Part shown: positions 62,482 to 64,000 of the stretch, one piece after another | How the letters are laid out: the number at the start of each line of letters is the position of its first letter | Position numbering within the stretch: position 1 is the stretch's first letter | Assembly (NCBI RefSeq): GCF_001641695.1 | Contig: NZ_LSEF01000085.1 | Span: forward strand, 19,407 to 83,406 | From: Bradyrhizobium neotropicale | GTDB taxonomy: Bacteria > Pseudomonadota > Alphaproteobacteria > Rhizobiales > Xanthobacteraceae | Length of the DNA stretch: 64,000 nt | Direction: 5' to 3' | Notes under the pieces: model-generated | What the model was told of the DNA's origin: nothing | What the model saw: only the letters and a program-made list of their open reading frames with translations | Databases searched by the model: none | Translations under genes and position numbers: made by a program

Positions 62482-63136
62482 ACTCATCAACCTGATCATC
62501 CAGGCCACCGGCGAGAGCCTGTTCATGGTCGGGGTAGCGGCGCTGCTCGGGACGGTTTTCGGCCTGCCGATCGGCGTCTTCCTCGCGACCAGCCGCAAAG
62601 GCGAGCTGTTCGCGGCGCCTGCGGTCAACGCGGTGCTCGGCATCATCGTCAACGCGACTCGCTCGACGCCTTTCATCATTCTGGTCGTGGCCATCATCCC
62701 GTTCACGCGGCTCATCGCCGGCACCTCGATCGGATCGACCGCGGCAATCGTGCCGCTGACGATCGCCTCGACGCCGTTCATCGCGCGCCTGGTGGAAGCC
62801 GCGATCCGCGAGGTCGATGCCGGGCTGATCGAGACCGCGTCCTCGTTCGGTGCCTCGCCGCTGCAGATCGTGTTCAAGGTGCTGATCCCCGAGGCGCTGC
62901 CGGGCCTGTTGCTGGCGCTCACGCTCGCGGTGGTCAGCCTGCTCGGCTACTCCGCCATGGTCGGCGCAGTCGGCGGCGGCGGGCTCGGCGATCTCGGCAT
63001 CCGCTATGGCTACCAGCGCTTCATGCCTGAGATGATGCTGGCCGTCGTCGTTGTGCTGATCGCGCTTGTGCAGCTCGTTCAGAGCGCGGGCGACTATCTG
63101 GCACGCCGGGTCAATCGCCGGCTGCGCCACCGCTGA
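62471..63136 (+). CDS. metI: Methionine ABC transporter permease
   Basis: A 221-residue permease with five helices. The EAA loop is ETASSFGASPLQIVFKVLIPEALPGLLLALT (about residues 121-151). NATRSTPFIILVVAIIPFTRLIAGTSIGSTAAIVPLTI is the family signature. It overlaps metN by 11 bases and is 29 bases ahead of metQ. Forms the MetI2N2 importer in the inner membrane. Confidence 0.95.
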   Translation: MSPELINLIIQATGESLFMVGVAALLGTVFGLPIGVFLATSRKGELFAAPAVNAVLGIIVNATRSTPFIILVVAIIPFTRLIAGTSIGSTAAIVPLTIASTPFIARLVEAAIREVDAGLIETASSFGASPLQIVFKVLIPEALPGLLLALTLAVVSLLGYSAMVGAVGGGGLGDLGIRYGYQRFMPEMMLAVVVVLIALVQLVQSAGDYLARRVNRRLRHR

Positions 63137-63165
63137 CGTAAGCTTTCCTGACATCGGAGACATTG

Positions 63166-63942
63166 ATGCGTTTTCTCGTGACGATCGCGGCTGCCGCGAT
63201 TCTGCTGGCCGGCCCTGCGCAGGCCGAAACCATCCGGGTCGGGGTGACCGCGGGTCCCCACGCCGAGATCATGGATGTCGTGAAGAAGGTCGGCGCCGAG
63301 CGCGGCCTCGACATCAAGGTGGTCGAGTTCACCGACTATGTAATTCCGAACCAGGCGCTGGCACTGAAGGACCTCGAAGCGAACTCGTTCCAACATGAGC
63401 CCTACCTGAAGAACCAGATATCCAAGACCGGCTGGAAGATCGTCAAGGTCGCAACCACGATCGGCTCGCCGCAGGGCGTCTATTCGCTGAAGTACAAGAA
63501 GCCCTCCGACCTGCCGGACGGCGCCCGCGTCGCGATCGCCAACGATCCCTCCAACGGCGCGCGCGGGTTAATGATTCTGGCGCTGCACGGTGTGATCAAG
63601 CTGAGGGATCCCAACGACGTCACCTCGACCATTGCCGACATTACCGACAATCCCAAGAAGCTCCGTTTCGTCGAGCTAGACGCCGCCCAGCTTCCGCGCT
63701 CGCTCCAGGATGTCGACCTCGTCTCGATCAACAACAATTACGCAGTGCAGGCCGGCCTCAATCCGGCAGTCGATGCGATCGCGCGTGAGAACGCCGACGG
63801 CCCCTGGGTCAACATCCTCGCCGTCCGCGAGGAGGACAAGGACAAGCCCTGGGTCAAGCAATTGATCGAGGCCTACCACTCCACACCGGTTAAGGAGTTT
63901 CTCGAGAAGCGGTTCAAGGGGACGTATCTGCCGACCTGGTAG
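63166..63942 (+). CDS. metQ: Methionine-binding protein
   Basis: A 258-residue NlpA/MetQ-type binding protein. The signal peptide (residues 1-20, ending AQA-E) has no Cys lipobox, unlike E. coli MetQ, so it should be a free periplasmic protein. Family blocks: RVGVTAGPHAEIMDVVKKV, FTDYVIPNQALALKDLEANSFQHEPYL, VAIANDPSNGARGLMIL and LVSINNNYAVQAGLNP. ATG at 63166 is preferred to the TTG one codon earlier. TCGGAGA is the ribosome site. Confidence 0.95.
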   Translation: MRFLVTIAAAAILLAGPAQAETIRVGVTAGPHAEIMDVVKKVGAERGLDIKVVEFTDYVIPNQALALKDLEANSFQHEPYLKNQISKTGWKIVKVATTIGSPQGVYSLKYKKPSDLPDGARVAIANDPSNGARGLMILALHGVIKLRDPNDVTSTIADITDNPKKLRFVELDAAQLPRSLQDVDLVSINNNYAVQAGLNPAVDAIARENADGPWVNILAVREEDKDKPWVKQLIEAYHSTPVKEFLEKRFKGTYLPTW

Positions 63943-63952
63943 ACACTCGGCT

Positions 63953-63979
63953 GCGCGTCAGGCGGCTCGCCTGGCGCGC
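63953..63979 (+). terminator. Hairpin terminator after metNIQ
   Basis: GCGCGTCAGGCG and CGCCTGGCGCGC form a 12-pair stem (one G-T pair) with a three-base loop, 11 bases past the metQ stop. No T-tract is visible before the window ends. Confidence 0.65.
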
Positions 63980-64000
63980 CGCAGGGTCTCCGAGGGCAAC

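Overview
The window is high-GC alphaproteobacterial chromosome, most likely Bradyrhizobium or a close relative. The basis is the metC-aapJQMP, dusB-ntrBC-ntrYX-hfq-hflX-mazG and PIMT-like-tolC-popZ-valS blocks, together with Bradyrhizobium-style palindromic intergenic repeats. This is judged by family recognition from the sequence alone; no database search was run. Most of the window is core genome with dense operons, ATGA-type overlaps and good Shine-Dalgarno sites.

Layout. 0.2-1.8 kb: a polyprenyl-phosphate-type glycosyltransferase, a lipid-A N-domain membrane protein and a DUF3592 protein. 1.8-8 kb: metC (minus) divergent from the aapJQMP general amino-acid ABC transporter. 8.2-11.1 kb: DUF805 protein, then cysK and a cyclopropane fatty acid synthase (minus). 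11.9-21.1 kb: a four-gene MdtABC-like RND efflux operon preceded by a long inverted repeat. 21.1-23.1 kb: DTW-domain tRNA-modification enzyme, tRNA-Cys and three small proteins. 23.7-27.3 kb: a membrane-stress operon (PspA - YqiJ-like - flotillin). In its first gene PspA is fused in frame behind a domain that looks like the non-catalytic N-terminal half of an IS605-type TnpB, and an NtrC-like palindrome overlaps its start region. 27.4-35.6 kb: exported protein, tRNA-Asn, PIMT-like protein, TolC, PopZ, ValS and a 3-methyladenine glycosylase. 35.7-37.2 kb: lipA and a COQ10/RatA protein.

37.2-42.3 kb (minus): a six-gene B-family (ba3-like) haem-copper oxidase locus encoding three c-type cytochromes (seven CXXCH motifs), a 58-residue subunit IIa-like peptide, a CuA subunit II and a subunit I. 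Subunit I is broken by an internal deletion of about 61 bp that removes the HFH haem-ligand helix and shifts the frame. 42.6-44.8 kb: small HTH protein, cinA-like and ispDF. 45-55.9 kb: the nitrogen regulators (dusB, ntrB, ntrC, ntrY, ntrX), a tiny highly basic ORF, hfq, hflX and mazG. 56-58.6 kb: queC, then a cobalt-type nitrile hydratase operon (minus). 58.7-64 kb: enoyl-CoA hydratase, a DASS-family anion transporter and the metNIQ methionine importer.

The observations most worth following are the TnpB-N/PspA chimera with its GCAC-N7-GTGC box, the deletion in the oxidase catalytic subunit, and the basic microprotein ORF ahead of hfq. A second GCAC-N7-GTGC box lies just before dusB-ntrBC, so the PspA-flotillin operon may be tied to nitrogen control; that link is inference.
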